From the NCBI GenBank assembly GCA_009887135.1, contig QXYA01000003.1, positions 1 through 39,104 of the forward strand: a stretch of 39,104 nucleotides of DNA, in the 5' to 3' direction. Position 1 is the stretch's first letter. Each line of letters opens with the position of its first letter. The stretch comes from Candidatus Poseidoniales archaeon. Lineage in GTDB: Archaea > Thermoplasmatota > Poseidoniia > Poseidoniales > Poseidoniaceae. Positions 9,001 to 16,996 of this stretch are shown here, in pieces. Position numbers and translations under genes: made by a program. The notes under the pieces were generated by a model that was given only the letters and a program-made list of their open reading frames with translations, had not been told where the DNA came from and did no database searches.

Positions 9001-9132
9001 TGGTGAAATCGTAGTTTGAATTGGACTTGAGTACTGAATCTCATCGCGCTCTGCTTCCAAAGTGGTTTGTTGTGTAATCATTGGAGATGCGAAAACTGTG
9101 AGGAGCACTACACTTACAAACAATGCTCGCAT
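6049..9132 (-). CDS. Large surface protein: IPT/TIG domain split by a beta-propeller, thrombospondin type 3 repeats, membrane anchor
   Basis: 1027 residues. A signal peptide (about 1-20) is followed by the first half of an IPT/TIG domain (ISPSTGWTAGGEEITISGSG, about 42-61). Then come seven propeller-like repeats to about 415, each with a strand such as VHIVHANG, LHAAYSTN, PHISFVAT, AYISYQDR, FHIAHFDN, PHIVYQTW or IHVAYSDE. The missing half of the IPT domain follows (ITVKFGQHGSVTGTVVDD, then a P-x-x-S-T-G-D-T-V-V-L-S-L-V-D strand set) to about 475. Thrombospondin type 3 calcium repeats (DSDGDGVGDN-x-DAFP) fill about 477-815. One membrane span lies at about 833-858, and the last 165 residues form a helical inner region ending in a Trp-rich segment (GTYWIEWPVSSGTWHYRY). 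It is likely anchored with the propeller outside, perhaps binding polymers or particles. The ligand is unknown. Confidence 0.85.
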   Translation of the reverse strand: MRALFVSVVLLTVFASPMITQQTTLEAERDEIQYSSPIQTTISPSTGWTAGGEEITISGSGFSDLAFTNTTYDGINHQWTKTTADYADQAGHENAIVVDSTGDVHIVHANGGNYEFKHSIYDGTSWSSTKIKDCEGNYCWDTHMVIDGNDELHAAYSTNNNKVVYMHFDGTSWSHNQVSTSSQVGPVGIAVDSNNHPHISFVATGSYCGGGLRLASYDGSSWSTGVVESGSNIGCESSIVIDENDHAYISYQDRQDSKLKFATDKTGSWDRYAPETANPSSSMYPGYFTSLAMDKQGQFHIAHFDNKDNDLRYSTGTPNGQWTNTLIDSTGHTGRNPSIALDAAGDPHIVYQTWSGFDLKYATLNPSSPIWQMSNLDTPGDMGDSNSIFIDDSGLIHVAYSDETNNVLRYATKSTGVSITNEITVKFGQHGSVTGTVVDDSTIRVTTPAISTGDTVVLSLVDKDGTQHQLSSSFQFIDQNDFDSDGVLNANDDCPEVAGTSTLDQNGCPDDDDDGYSNSGDAFPNDVLEWADTDGDGVGNNADAFPNDSSETEDSDDDGVGDNTDAFPFNGFEQIDSDGDGVGDNSDAFPNNPSETVDSDGDGVGDNADAFPQNAFEQFDSDSDGVGDNTDAFPNDSGESLDSDGDGVGDLNDLCSNTIQDAEVDGNGCSQAQLDSDGDGYMDTQDTFPLDSTQWQDSDGDGYGDNWGDSDWNDTRELEWPGIFVIGAVQADHCPDSFGNSTANGFYGCEDDDGNGIPDIFQQPETNETDDENETQTPLDSDNDGVFDIEDDCPATSSGVVVDANGCEIEETEEDSETSSGFESFFSGGTDPVTTTVGVGAILLAVFTLLQTNAVAAVLPDAFRWVQVLRKNSKLTKEERNELTYLQSLVQAYYDDPKEFAEELEDLKADLTARFTNNQIKKETREKLLILIEELQSSTSSELYKIAHNDTYFGLSQVVDTDERTSLLEEKLAMSEGVDELKHSDTPPGNLMGDLDDKGTYWIEWPVSSGTWHYRYAPSETWTVWDK
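7185..7556 (-). repeat. Tandem 69-nt units encoding thrombospondin type 3 repeats, in alternating types
   Basis: The DNA repeats every 69 nt (23 residues). Two unit types alternate: one ends in SET or SES and the next in FEQ, so the larger period is 138 nt (46 residues). The order is LEW, SET, FEQ, SET, FEQ, SES. This points to growth by duplication of unit pairs. Less regular calcium-binding repeats continue on both sides (about 6700-7690). Confidence 0.85.
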
Positions 9133-9165
9133 GTATTTGGCTATCTCTTAAGTTTAAAATATCCT
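9133..9165 (-). promoter_or_regulatory. TATA-like box for the 6049-9132 gene (leaderless start)
   Basis: On the minus strand the sequence ATTTTAAA is centred about 24 nt before the ATG at 9132. In archaea transcription starts about 25 nt after the TATA box, so the mRNA would begin at or next to the start codon. No ribosome binding site is seen, which agrees with a leaderless message. Confidence 0.5.
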
Positions 9166-9167
9166 TT

Positions 9168-9185
9168 GGTAACAGTTTTGTTACC
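9168..9185. promoter_or_regulatory. Palindrome in the divergent pgk/surface-protein spacer
   Basis: A perfect inverted repeat GGTAAC-AGTTTT-GTTACC sits just upstream of the TATA-like box of the minus-strand gene and upstream of pgk. Its place between divergent starts suits an operator. No regulator is known to me for this site. Confidence 0.4.
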
Positions 9186-9212
9186 TATCTTGCCTCAGGC
9201 CTCTCCATATTG

Positions 9213-9233
9213 TGAATAAATTCGATTTATTCA
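9213..9233. promoter_or_regulatory. AT-rich palindrome at the pgk promoter
   Basis: Eight-base arms TGAATAAA and TTTATTCA flank TTCGA, 38 nt before the pgk ATG. The AT-rich arms could serve as the TATA box, which would place the transcription start near 9250 and leave a short leader with GGAAG before the ATG. A regulator bound here would block the promoter. Role inferred from position only. Confidence 0.4.
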
Positions 9234-9270
9234 TCACATCACTCAAGAACTGGGTTCACTTGGAAGAACC

Positions 9271-10533
9271 ATGGCGAACGTCCTAACATTGGACAATATC
9301 AACATTGAAGGCAAGACTGTTCTCTTGCGCGTTGATATCAACAGCCCGCTTAATCCTGCAACCAAGTCGTTTCTTGATGATACAAGGATTCGAGCCATTC
9401 TTCCAACGTTGAATCGATTGTCAAAGGCAAAAACTGTTCTTATAGCCCATCAATCCAGACCTGGAAAGAACGACTTCACCAGTACACTTGGTCACGCTCG
9501 TGAACTTGGACGATTATTGGGGCGTTCAATTCGTTGGGTTGATGACATTCATGGCCCAAAAGCAATGAAAGCTATTGAGGACATGAAGATGGGAGATATT
9601 CTCATGTTGAATAACATTCGAATGGATCCTGAAGAAGTGAATCGCAAAGGTGATGCTCTCGCTCTTTCTGAAACACAACTCGTTCAAGATTTAGCGAGTG
9701 TTGCTGACGTGTTCATAAACGATGCGTTTGCATGCGCTCATCGTTCAAGTCCGAGCATCGTTGGGTTTGCACACCATCTACCGTGTGTTGCTGGAGAGTT
9801 AATGGCTCATGAAATTCGACAAATCGATCAAGCGCTTGAATCTCCAGCACGACCTTGTATTGCTGTTCTCGGCGGCATCAAAGTCGATGACAGTATCGAA
9901 GTAGCAAATAATATGCTTGAAAATAATATTGCTGACGAAGTCTGGTTCACCGGTGGAGTTGCGAACCTCGCCATTCACCTTTCTGGAAATGACATTGGAG
10001 AGGGAAATGTCTCCTTCTTACAGAATGAATTACAAGATACTTGGGAATCAACGATAGAATCTGCAACATCTTTGCTTAAATTATACAAAGACAAAATTGT
10101 GCTACCAACCGATGTTGCAGCGAATGTAGAAGAAAACCGTATTGATATCAATGTCGAGAAATTGCCTATTCACGCACCACTTTTTGACATGGGGATTGCG
10201 TCTATTCTCGCCCTATCTTCTCGGATTAAGAGTGCAGGAACCATCATTCTAAATGGGCCTGCTGGAGTCTTTGAATTGCCTGACTTTGCATTGGGAACCA
10301 TCGAAATGCTCAACGCCTGTGCAGAATCAAATGGGTATGCAGTCATGGGTGGAGGACATACGGCTACATTGGTGAGTCAACGCGGTCTTGCAGATAAAAT
10401 GGGCCACGTCTCAACTGGCGGTGGTGCTTGTTTAGATTACATTGCAGGCAGAACGCTTCCTGGAATTGAAGCACTCGAGATCAGTGCTCAACGATACCAA
10501 TTGGAAATTACGCCAATTATCCAAGATGAATAG
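9271..10533 (+). CDS. pgk: Phosphoglycerate kinase
   Basis: The 420-residue enzyme moves phosphate between 1,3-bisphosphoglycerate and ADP in glycolysis and gluconeogenesis. The family signature RVDINSP is at 21-27. Other marks are HQSRPGKNDF (61-70, substrate-binding), NDAFACAHR (sugar-phosphate site), AVLGGIKVDD (nucleotide site) and the C-terminal GGGHTATLV and STGGGACLDY loops. The usual GGAKVSDK reads GGIKVDDS here, as in several archaeal enzymes. Length and style are archaeal. A GGAAG lies a few bases before the ATG. It is divergent from the surface-protein gene, with two palindromes in the spacer. Confidence 0.96.
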   Translation: MANVLTLDNINIEGKTVLLRVDINSPLNPATKSFLDDTRIRAILPTLNRLSKAKTVLIAHQSRPGKNDFTSTLGHARELGRLLGRSIRWVDDIHGPKAMKAIEDMKMGDILMLNNIRMDPEEVNRKGDALALSETQLVQDLASVADVFINDAFACAHRSSPSIVGFAHHLPCVAGELMAHEIRQIDQALESPARPCIAVLGGIKVDDSIEVANNMLENNIADEVWFTGGVANLAIHLSGNDIGEGNVSFLQNELQDTWESTIESATSLLKLYKDKIVLPTDVAANVEENRIDINVEKLPIHAPLFDMGIASILALSSRIKSAGTIILNGPAGVFELPDFALGTIEMLNACAESNGYAVMGGGHTATLVSQRGLADKMGHVSTGGGACLDYIAGRTLPGIEALEISAQRYQLEITPIIQDE

Positions 10534-10605
10534 AGCCGTGAAGGCTGAACATGCTATTGCAGATTCAAGCACTAGGCTCATGAAGAAGCACAACTAGGCA
10601 AGGCC

Positions 10606-11865
10606 ATGGGCGATGATACTGCCGTTCGTTATCGAAACGCGGTTTTGTACGATGATCAGTTCGCCAAACATGTTGGAGATTTCTTGCTCCACAAAGATGG
10701 GACATGGTCAAAATCAATCGGTGATGAGGATGTTCTGGAAGATATCGACGGGTCAAATCGAGTCATTACTCGGTCCTTGCAAAATTGGCATACGCACTTA
10801 GCAATGCAATTGAATGCCCGTGATTTTAGCGATGGATTCCCCCTTCATCGATGGCTGAATGAAGCAATTTTTCCAACCGAGGCAAAGATTACACCTGAGT
10901 TTGTTCGAATAGGTGCTCAAGCAGCTGCTGCAGAAATGATTCGTACAGGTTCCACATTCGCTGCAGACATGTATTTCTTCCCAGCCGTAACAGGTAATGT
11001 CCTAGAAAGGGCTGGATTGAGAGGATTATGTGGCGGCCCTGTAAGTGATGCTGCGCTCCCTTCACATGAAGATGCACAATCTGCGTTAACTGAACTCGAT
11101 GGTTTGATCGCTAACAATTCTGAAGATGACCTTGTACAGTATGCTATTGCAACTCATTCAGTCTACCTTTGCTCTGAGGATACTCTACGAAGAGCGAGTG
11201 AACTTGCTGAAAAGAGGAATGGGCGCCTTCACATCCACGTGAGTGAAACCCGAAAAGAAGTCGCTGAATGCAAAGAAAAAACAGGAATGTATCCTGTCGA
11301 ATATTTGCAATCGATTGATTTTATCAAACCGGGAACAATCTTTGCCCACGCTTCTTGGGTCAAGAAAAACGAAATTCGAATGATGGCTGACTACGATATT
11401 ACTGCTGTTCATTGTCCTTCTTCAAACATGAAATTGGCCTGTGGTGGAACTCTTTCCTATCCCCCCTACAAAGATGCTGGAGTGGATTTGAGAATAGGAA
11501 CAGACGGTGCTGCATCCAGTGGAAATGGGCTTAATTTGCTCCATGAGGCTCGTTTAGCAAGCCTTGTTCAACGACACGATCATTGGGATTCAACATTGCT
11601 TCCTGCAAAAGATATTTTCAGTATTGCGACAAAAGGAAGTAACGATTGGGTCGCTTGGAATCTTGATGATATTCGAATGCGTCCTCTCGGTCGTTCAAAC
11701 AATCGGCATCTTGCAAACCTTGTTTACAACGGTGGTGACTGTCTGGATGTTTGGGTAAATGGACAGGCATTACGACTCAATGGAGAAACCAAAACTGTTG
11801 ATGAAAGAGCAACCATCGAAGAGCTCGATGCAGCAGTTAGCACATATTATGATGGAATCGAATAA
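10606..11865 (+). CDS. Amidohydrolase of the SAH/methylthioadenosine deaminase group
   Basis: A 419-residue metal-dependent hydrolase of the amidohydrolase superfamily (TIM barrel). The metal-binding His pair is H62 and H64 in NWHTHL. Later ligands are His in LHIHVSE and HASWV and Asp in GTDGAASSG. The pattern HCPSSNMKLACG and the final GTDG-x-x-SSGN loop are those of 5-methylthioadenosine/S-adenosylhomocysteine deaminases (MtaD), which convert these purines to inosyl forms. Related guanine or cytosine deaminases cannot be fully excluded. The protein is cytoplasmic. It follows pgk by 72 nt on the same strand and may share its transcript. The stop directly abuts the convergent gene at 11866. 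Confidence 0.85.
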   Translation: MGDDTAVRYRNAVLYDDQFAKHVGDFLLHKDGTWSKSIGDEDVLEDIDGSNRVITRSLQNWHTHLAMQLNARDFSDGFPLHRWLNEAIFPTEAKITPEFVRIGAQAAAAEMIRTGSTFAADMYFFPAVTGNVLERAGLRGLCGGPVSDAALPSHEDAQSALTELDGLIANNSEDDLVQYAIATHSVYLCSEDTLRRASELAEKRNGRLHIHVSETRKEVAECKEKTGMYPVEYLQSIDFIKPGTIFAHASWVKKNEIRMMADYDITAVHCPSSNMKLACGGTLSYPPYKDAGVDLRIGTDGAASSGNGLNLLHEARLASLVQRHDHWDSTLLPAKDIFSIATKGSNDWVAWNLDDIRMRPLGRSNNRHLANLVYNGGDCLDVWVNGQALRLNGETKTVDERATIEELDAAVSTYYDGIE

Positions 11866-12414
11866 TCATTCGCGGCCATAATAAATCAATGTCGCACCTA
11901 TTCCAAGAATAAACATCGAAACTACAACGCTAAGCAATGAATGTCCAATGTGGGCTTCATAGTCAATCTTGACTTCGGTTCCTTCGGCTAGAACTCCATC
12001 CTTTGCTCCTAAGGCAGCAAAGTAGGTTCCTGATTCCATTTCCCAAGTAAAACCTGTTTCAGCGGTTGCACTTGAATCACCAGCAACGAAATTTGTTGAC
12101 ACTCCATCGCACCCAAGTCCTCCTGTAAAGAAAGAAGAGGGGACATCATCACAACGATCTTTTTCATCTTCATCGACAATACCAATCCATACATCATCAC
12201 GGTCCCATGTCAATGTGAGTTCAGTAGAAAGAATTCCAATGAGAGGATTGCTCGGTAATGGCTCATCTGAAAAAAACGCTTGATTCGGAGCATTTGGAGT
12301 AGGAACACCTTCGACTTCTCCTTCAAAGGTAAAACCAATCATTCCAGCTATAAGAAAAAGAATTGCGAAGCCTGTCAATCCTACTCCAAATTTTCCTCTT
12401 CCAAGTAGTGTCAT
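11866..12414 (-). CDS. Small membrane-anchored protein of unknown function
   Basis: About 182 residues with one membrane span near the N-terminus (FGVGLTGFAILFLIAGMIGF), a polar outer domain of roughly 110 residues and a second span at the C-terminus (SLLSVVVSMFILGIGATLIY) before a short basic tail. The middle holds Cys residues (DRCDDV, GLGCDG) that could pair, and the strands look like a small beta sandwich. I do not recognise a family. The ATG at 12414 follows the stop of the antiporter gene by two bases. A TTG at 12420 would overlap that gene by four bases. Coupling with the Ca2+/H+ antiporter suggests a shared job, but this is a guess. Confidence 0.7.
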   Translation of the reverse strand: MTLLGRGKFGVGLTGFAILFLIAGMIGFTFEGEVEGVPTPNAPNQAFFSDEPLPSNPLIGILSTELTLTWDRDDVWIGIVDEDEKDRCDDVPSSFFTGGLGCDGVSTNFVAGDSSATAETGFTWEMESGTYFAALGAKDGVLAEGTEVKIDYEAHIGHSLLSVVVSMFILGIGATLIYYGRE

Positions 12415-12416
12415 AA

Positions 12417-13571
12417 TCAAGCCCCGACTTCAAATGGAATGAGAAGGAAGGATAGAGCCAGGATAACATAACATGCAAGTAACATAGCCCCCTCAAGCCA
12501 GTTCGTCTTCCCATCGTTTAGAATAAAGTTCGCAACAAGAACCCCCATGAAGGTCGCCGCAGTTTCTAGAAGGCCGAATTCCAAAGAGAGTCCAACGCCC
12601 AATATCCAAGCGAAAAGAACCATCAGTGGAGCAACGAATACTGCAATTTGGACACTTGAACCAATTGCGATTGCGAGGGATAGATCCATCTTGTCTTTTC
12701 CAGCAACGATTACTGCAGTGAAGTGTTCTGCAGCATTCCCAAAGAACGGAAGCAGAATAACACCGATGAAGAGCGTTGGCATTCCCCATTCGCTTGCTGC
12801 TTTGTCAACACTGTGAACAAGTAGTTCAGCCATATATCCCACCATTACAGTGGCAATAATCAGAAGAGCCCACGCATTTTTTATCAACATTTTTGGCTCT
12901 TCGTGGTGAGATGAATCCTCTGTAGAATTGAAAATATCGGAATGGGTTTTGAACTGGAAGAAGAGGGATAGGCCATACATCGCCAAGAGAGCCAAGGAAG
13001 CATAACGGGACAACTCGAGAACGTTTTCATCGGTAACGTTGGAACCTGTATGATGTGCTGCTGCTGGGATGATAAGGGCGAGAACTGCCAAGAGAAGCAA
13101 ACTACCGTTCATGGAAAGTGCAGATTGATTAAACGATTGAATCCTAAATTTGATTCCACCCCATAGCAATGCTAACCCAAGAACAAGAAGCAGATTACCA
13201 AGAATCGATCCAATCAATGATGCTTGAACGAGGACGATCATTGTCTCTGCTTGATCTGGGTCACTGAACGCCGTATAGATGGCAATGCTTGCGATAATGA
13301 TTTCAACAGCGTTTCCAAAGGTGGCATTGAGTAAACCTCCAAGATTTTCACCAGCCCGAAGGGCTATCTCTTCTGTTGCATGCCCCATTAGAAAAGCCAA
13401 AGGCATGATTGAGATCATCGAAAACAAAAACGTCATTTCAACGTTTCCTTGGATGTTGAAGAACAGTGTTACTGGTACTGCTAACAAGAGCCAATTCAAG
13501 CGGTTCTTGAGTGGACTGAAAGCATCAAGTAAACTATCGTAATTTGATTCAACAACAACCTCAGACATCAT
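12417..13571 (-). CDS. Ca2+/H+ antiporter (CaCA superfamily, CAX/ChaA type)
   Basis: The 384-residue protein has about eleven membrane spans and the two alpha-repeat motifs of cation/Ca2+ exchangers: NATFGNAVEI (82-91) and FGNAAEHFTAV (about 274-284), each supplying an acidic ion ligand. The GNAVE/GNAAE pair is that of the CAX branch, which swaps Ca2+ for protons across the membrane. The short hydrophilic loop at about 210-225 (STEDSSHHEEP) divides the halves. Two ATG codons occur in a row; the second (13568) has better spacing to GGTGAGGA. It is followed at once by the small membrane protein (12414) and preceded by the large surface-protein gene on the same strand. Confidence 0.9.
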   Translation of the reverse strand: MMSEVVVESNYDSLLDAFSPLKNRLNWLLLAVPVTLFFNIQGNVEMTFLFSMISIMPLAFLMGHATEEIALRAGENLGGLLNATFGNAVEIIIASIAIYTAFSDPDQAETMIVLVQASLIGSILGNLLLVLGLALLWGGIKFRIQSFNQSALSMNGSLLLLAVLALIIPAAAHHTGSNVTDENVLELSRYASLALLAMYGLSLFFQFKTHSDIFNSTEDSSHHEEPKMLIKNAWALLIIATVMVGYMAELLVHSVDKAASEWGMPTLFIGVILLPFFGNAAEHFTAVIVAGKDKMDLSLAIAIGSSVQIAVFVAPLMVLFAWILGVGLSLEFGLLETAATFMGVLVANFILNDGKTNWLEGAMLLACYVILALSFLLIPFEVGA

Positions 13572-13589
13572 TCCTCACCGTAGTTCGCA

Positions 13590-16500
13590 TCAATCGTCGT
13601 TTCCCTTACGGCGAACTGGACGTTTGCGAGTTGGTGCTTTGCGAGCAGGTCGCTTGCGGACTGGACGCTTGCGTGGAGCAGGTTCTTCATCCTCCTCTTC
13701 ATCATCGTCATCATCATCATCATCATCGTCCCAGAAGATGCCTTCTGCTTCATCTTCATCGATTTCTTCGACAACTTCCTTCTTTCGGCGAGTCTTGCGT
13801 TGTATAAGGTTTACAGCGAACGGATCGTCTTCATCCTTCTCTGGTTCAGGTTCAGCTTCTGCTTCTGCTTCCTTCTTTTCCTCATTCTCAGGCTCCGTTG
13901 TAGAACCTGTTCCAGTAATGGCATCCATATCCAAATCCTGGCTTGTGCCAATGAATTCAGACATCCAATCCTCATCTTCTTCTTCGCCAGCCTTCTTCTT
14001 CTTTGGACCTGACATGCTCGTTTGCACAATCATTAGGGCGACAATGAACAAGAGTATATTGACCGCAACTGCAATCCAAACCAAAAGATATGGAGGATCG
14101 CTCAGCGATGGAGTGATTTCTTCTGGCTCAGGAGCTTCTTTGAGATCTTCTTCAAAGGTGCAAATTGTTTCACCTTCGAGGTTGTTTCGACAAAAGTCGA
14201 CTACAAAGACGACACGTTGTGAAACTTCATTACCTGCTGTATCGATACCACGGACTGTGATTGCGTGTTGGCCAGCATCAAAGGTTCCAGCTGAGAACTC
14301 CATATCGCTTACGAGAGTTGACATGTCTTGTTCAACATCTGTAATTCCTTCGGCGTCAGCCCATGGAGAGGTGCTGGTGATACCTGTCAATCCACCATAA
14401 TTGAAGGTGAATCTGTATTGTAAATCCTGGATTTGAACATCATCCTCTGCAGCAAACATGAGATTAATCTTGTTTCCATAAAGATACTTTGAGCCCTCTG
14501 AGGAAGGCGATGGTGAATAAATCGTAACTGTAGGTCCCTTTGCGTCAATATGATAGTTCGTGTTTGTTGTTATGCCTATGTTATCGGCGTCATCAATGAG
14601 AGTCATCTCGAACGTCATTGCTCCGGCATTGGCTGAAGCAGGAATTGTAAAACTGTAGGAATATTCAGGACCTTTGTCAGGGTTCAACAGGTTGTCGGCA
14701 ATTTGAGTCATTGGCTCTCCGCCCCCTGTTACGTTAAACCCAGAATCTGAGACCACTTCGATCATAGGAGTGGTTTTCAATTCCTCACTCGCTTCAATTT
14801 TGATGGTATATGTTCCAGCGATTAACGATGGGCTTGTGTATTCTGAATTTTCATCATCTAATAACCGAAGTTCAACAGATGGCGCAAGAGTATCTTCTCG
14901 AACCAGGAATGAATTACCGCTCAATCCTTCAAGAATATCGGAATTCGTATTGTTAAATTCATCTGCAACCGTAACTGCATACCAAACCTCACGCTCTGTA
15001 TCGCTTGCAAGCGGAATGTTTCTGATGATCGTTGCAGAATTTTGTTCTCCAACGTTTATGTCATCAAGGACCAATTCCCAACCGTCAGCATCGCTTGTGG
15101 TAATACTTGTCTGGCCACCGTTAAACGGATCACCAGTATGCCTCCAGACCTGATACGCTTCGTTTGATTCTTGGAGGTTGTACCACTCGAGAGCGACGAA
15201 GCCAAGGTCACCTCTGCTTTCGGCATCAACGATTGACGGGTTTGTTGGCGTGGTAATATCGATTGTTACTGGTCCAAACGAGTTGTTGTTCAGGCCAATA
15301 TATTCGTATGATCCAGTCGTGTGGACATACTGTGCTTCGCTTGTCACATAGATGTACCATTGCAATACAGCCCCGTTTGCAGATACAACGGATTCATTGA
15401 GTACAATATCAAATGTCTCAACGTTATCGTTTGCGAACCCGTGATATGTTGTTGCTGTGGTAAATTGTTGAGGGGATGGTTGGAACCCTGAAGATGAACG
15501 GACATGGTATCGTTCGCCTTCAACGCCGAGTTGATCTGTCCAAGTTACTCGAACAGTGCGATCGCCAATAAATTCAGCGTGAACATTTGAAGGCTCTTTT
15601 TCCCATGTGGAATATGCGTCTTCTTGTACGGTTGAACAGGAGCCGGAAGAGGTGTTCGAATCAAACAATCCAATTTCATCAACAAGGACAATACAATAAG
15701 TTGCAAGACCCAATGAACCGACTGGTAGGTTTCGGGCATATTCATACTTGATGTTTTCTTCTTCGATAGTTACCATCTCTGAGCCGTCTTGTGCTTCTGA
15801 AATATCAGTAAATTTCTCTGGAATGCTCGCAACTAAACTTGGGCCCGTTTCAAAAATTGAGGAAAAGCCATCACCAGCAACGTAAATCTCGTAGCGCTCG
15901 TCGTTTTCAATTGTGGAACCGCTCCAAGAGAGCGTTGTCGTTCCTGTTCCGTCGACGTTACCGACAAAGTATGCGTTAAAGTCCGTGATGTGCGATGGGG
16001 GGAGATTGTCTTCTAGAATTGGTTCACTCAGTGCATTTCCTGAGAGGAAACGAAGATCAACTTTGTCTACTCCTGATTCAGTTCCATTTGGAATGAAGTA
16101 GGTAATTGCATAATAGGATTCACGGTTTGTATTGCTTGGAATGACATTGACATATTCTGAATTCTCGGAACTAATGTTAGCAAGTAGCTCAACTGGATAA
16201 TTTGTTGGCAGGCCTTCGTACACAGCCCCGCCGTTATCTCTTCCAATTTCTCCATCGGAGCGCCAAACGAGGATTCGAGTATCTGGCATTGCAGGATCTG
16301 AATTCGGTAAATCATGATAATTATACCACGATAGAGTCGTTTCGCTGTCCGTCAATGAGTATTCTGCTTGGAAGAAAATTGGGGTTTCCACTGGCGATGT
16401 TACTTCATGGACTCCCTCGTACAATGATGAGGCGTTTGACTCTAATTCCGAAGATGAATATGCTTGTTCGCTTTCTGTCCAAGAAGTCGTGATTGCATAG

Positions 16501-16919
16501 AAGTAAGTGTCATTGACACCAGCTCCGACAAGGAAAGAGGCTGAGTGGCCTGGATGAGTAGGTGCAAGACATTCAACAGATTGAATCGCTACACATGCAG
16601 TTACGTTTGCGAATGGTATTGCGGCTCCAAGGGTTCCAGGAGTAATTGGTTCACTATGACGATAGACTGTGTATTCAGCATTTTGCAGATTAGCAACATT
16701 TGACCCAGAAAAAGTCTCAATATTTCTCCACGTGATCGTTGTTGTTTCAGAAACAGGATCGAAGGTTGCGGCGATATCCTGAGCTTGTAATTTTGAAGCA
16801 TCCCCAATGTCAGCAGCCGCTGATGTTGGTATCAGCGGAACAGTCATGAGAAGCATAAGCAAGACCATCAGGCCCGCCTTAGGTTGTAGACTCCGGTTCA
16901 GCGCGTTCGCACCCATCAC
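13590..16919 (-). CDS. Giant surface protein with fibronectin type III-like modules, one membrane span and a charged inner tail
   Basis: 1109 residues. After a signal peptide (AGLMVLLMLLMTVPLIPTSA, about 15-34) come several fibronectin type III-like modules with strands such as TTTITWRNIE, SETTLSWYNYHD, GTTTLSWSGS, TVRVTWTDQLG and FVALEWYNL. Ig-like modules follow (TYTIKIEASEEL, HAITVRGIDTAGNEVSQRV). One span (LLVWIAVAVNILLFIVALMI) lies at about 943-962. The inner tail of about 140 residues is strongly acidic, contains ten Asp in a row near 1065-1075, and ends in a basic KR-P-repeat tail with about a dozen Arg or Lys in the last 30 residues. The outer part probably binds partners or sugars. 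The tail could touch nucleic acid or ribosomes. The role is unknown. A TATA-like TACTCTTAA about 26 nt upstream suggests a leaderless start. Confidence 0.82.
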   Translation of the reverse strand: MMGANALNRSLQPKAGLMVLLMLLMTVPLIPTSAAADIGDASKLQAQDIAATFDPVSETTTITWRNIETFSGSNVANLQNAEYTVYRHSEPITPGTLGAAIPFANVTACVAIQSVECLAPTHPGHSASFLVGAGVNDTYFYAITTSWTESEQAYSSSELESNASSLYEGVHEVTSPVETPIFFQAEYSLTDSETTLSWYNYHDLPNSDPAMPDTRILVWRSDGEIGRDNGGAVYEGLPTNYPVELLANISSENSEYVNVIPSNTNRESYYAITYFIPNGTESGVDKVDLRFLSGNALSEPILEDNLPPSHITDFNAYFVGNVDGTGTTTLSWSGSTIENDERYEIYVAGDGFSSIFETGPSLVASIPEKFTDISEAQDGSEMVTIEEENIKYEYARNLPVGSLGLATYCIVLVDEIGLFDSNTSSGSCSTVQEDAYSTWEKEPSNVHAEFIGDRTVRVTWTDQLGVEGERYHVRSSSGFQPSPQQFTTATTYHGFANDNVETFDIVLNESVVSANGAVLQWYIYVTSEAQYVHTTGSYEYIGLNNNSFGPVTIDITTPTNPSIVDAESRGDLGFVALEWYNLQESNEAYQVWRHTGDPFNGGQTSITTSDADGWELVLDDINVGEQNSATIIRNIPLASDTEREVWYAVTVADEFNNTNSDILEGLSGNSFLVREDTLAPSVELRLLDDENSEYTSPSLIAGTYTIKIEASEELKTTPMIEVVSDSGFNVTGGGEPMTQIADNLLNPDKGPEYSYSFTIPASANAGAMTFEMTLIDDADNIGITTNTNYHIDAKGPTVTIYSPSPSSEGSKYLYGNKINLMFAAEDDVQIQDLQYRFTFNYGGLTGITSTSPWADAEGITDVEQDMSTLVSDMEFSAGTFDAGQHAITVRGIDTAGNEVSQRVVFVVDFCRNNLEGETICTFEEDLKEAPEPEEITPSLSDPPYLLVWIAVAVNILLFIVALMIVQTSMSGPKKKKAGEEEDEDWMSEFIGTSQDLDMDAITGTGSTTEPENEEKKEAEAEAEPEPEKDEDDPFAVNLIQRKTRRKKEVVEEIDEDEAEGIFWDDDDDDDDDDEEEDEEPAPRKRPVRKRPARKAPTRKRPVRRKGNDD
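13686..13731. repeat. ATC/TCA trinucleotide run coding for poly-Asp/Glu
   Basis: A near-perfect trinucleotide run encodes the acidic stretch of the surface-protein tail on the minus strand. Runs of this kind can change length by replication slippage without breaking the frame, so the number of Asp residues may vary between strains. Confidence 0.8.
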
Positions 16920-16996
16920 ACATAACGTCGCCGCCGTCTGTTAAGAGTATGCCGCATTACGCAGCGATGAAAACACCCGATTTGAGATGTTTTGAA

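Noticed and set aside
10534..10605. Short AGCC/GGCT stem after pgk as a terminator
   Set aside because: Only four base pairs and no T-run; likely chance.
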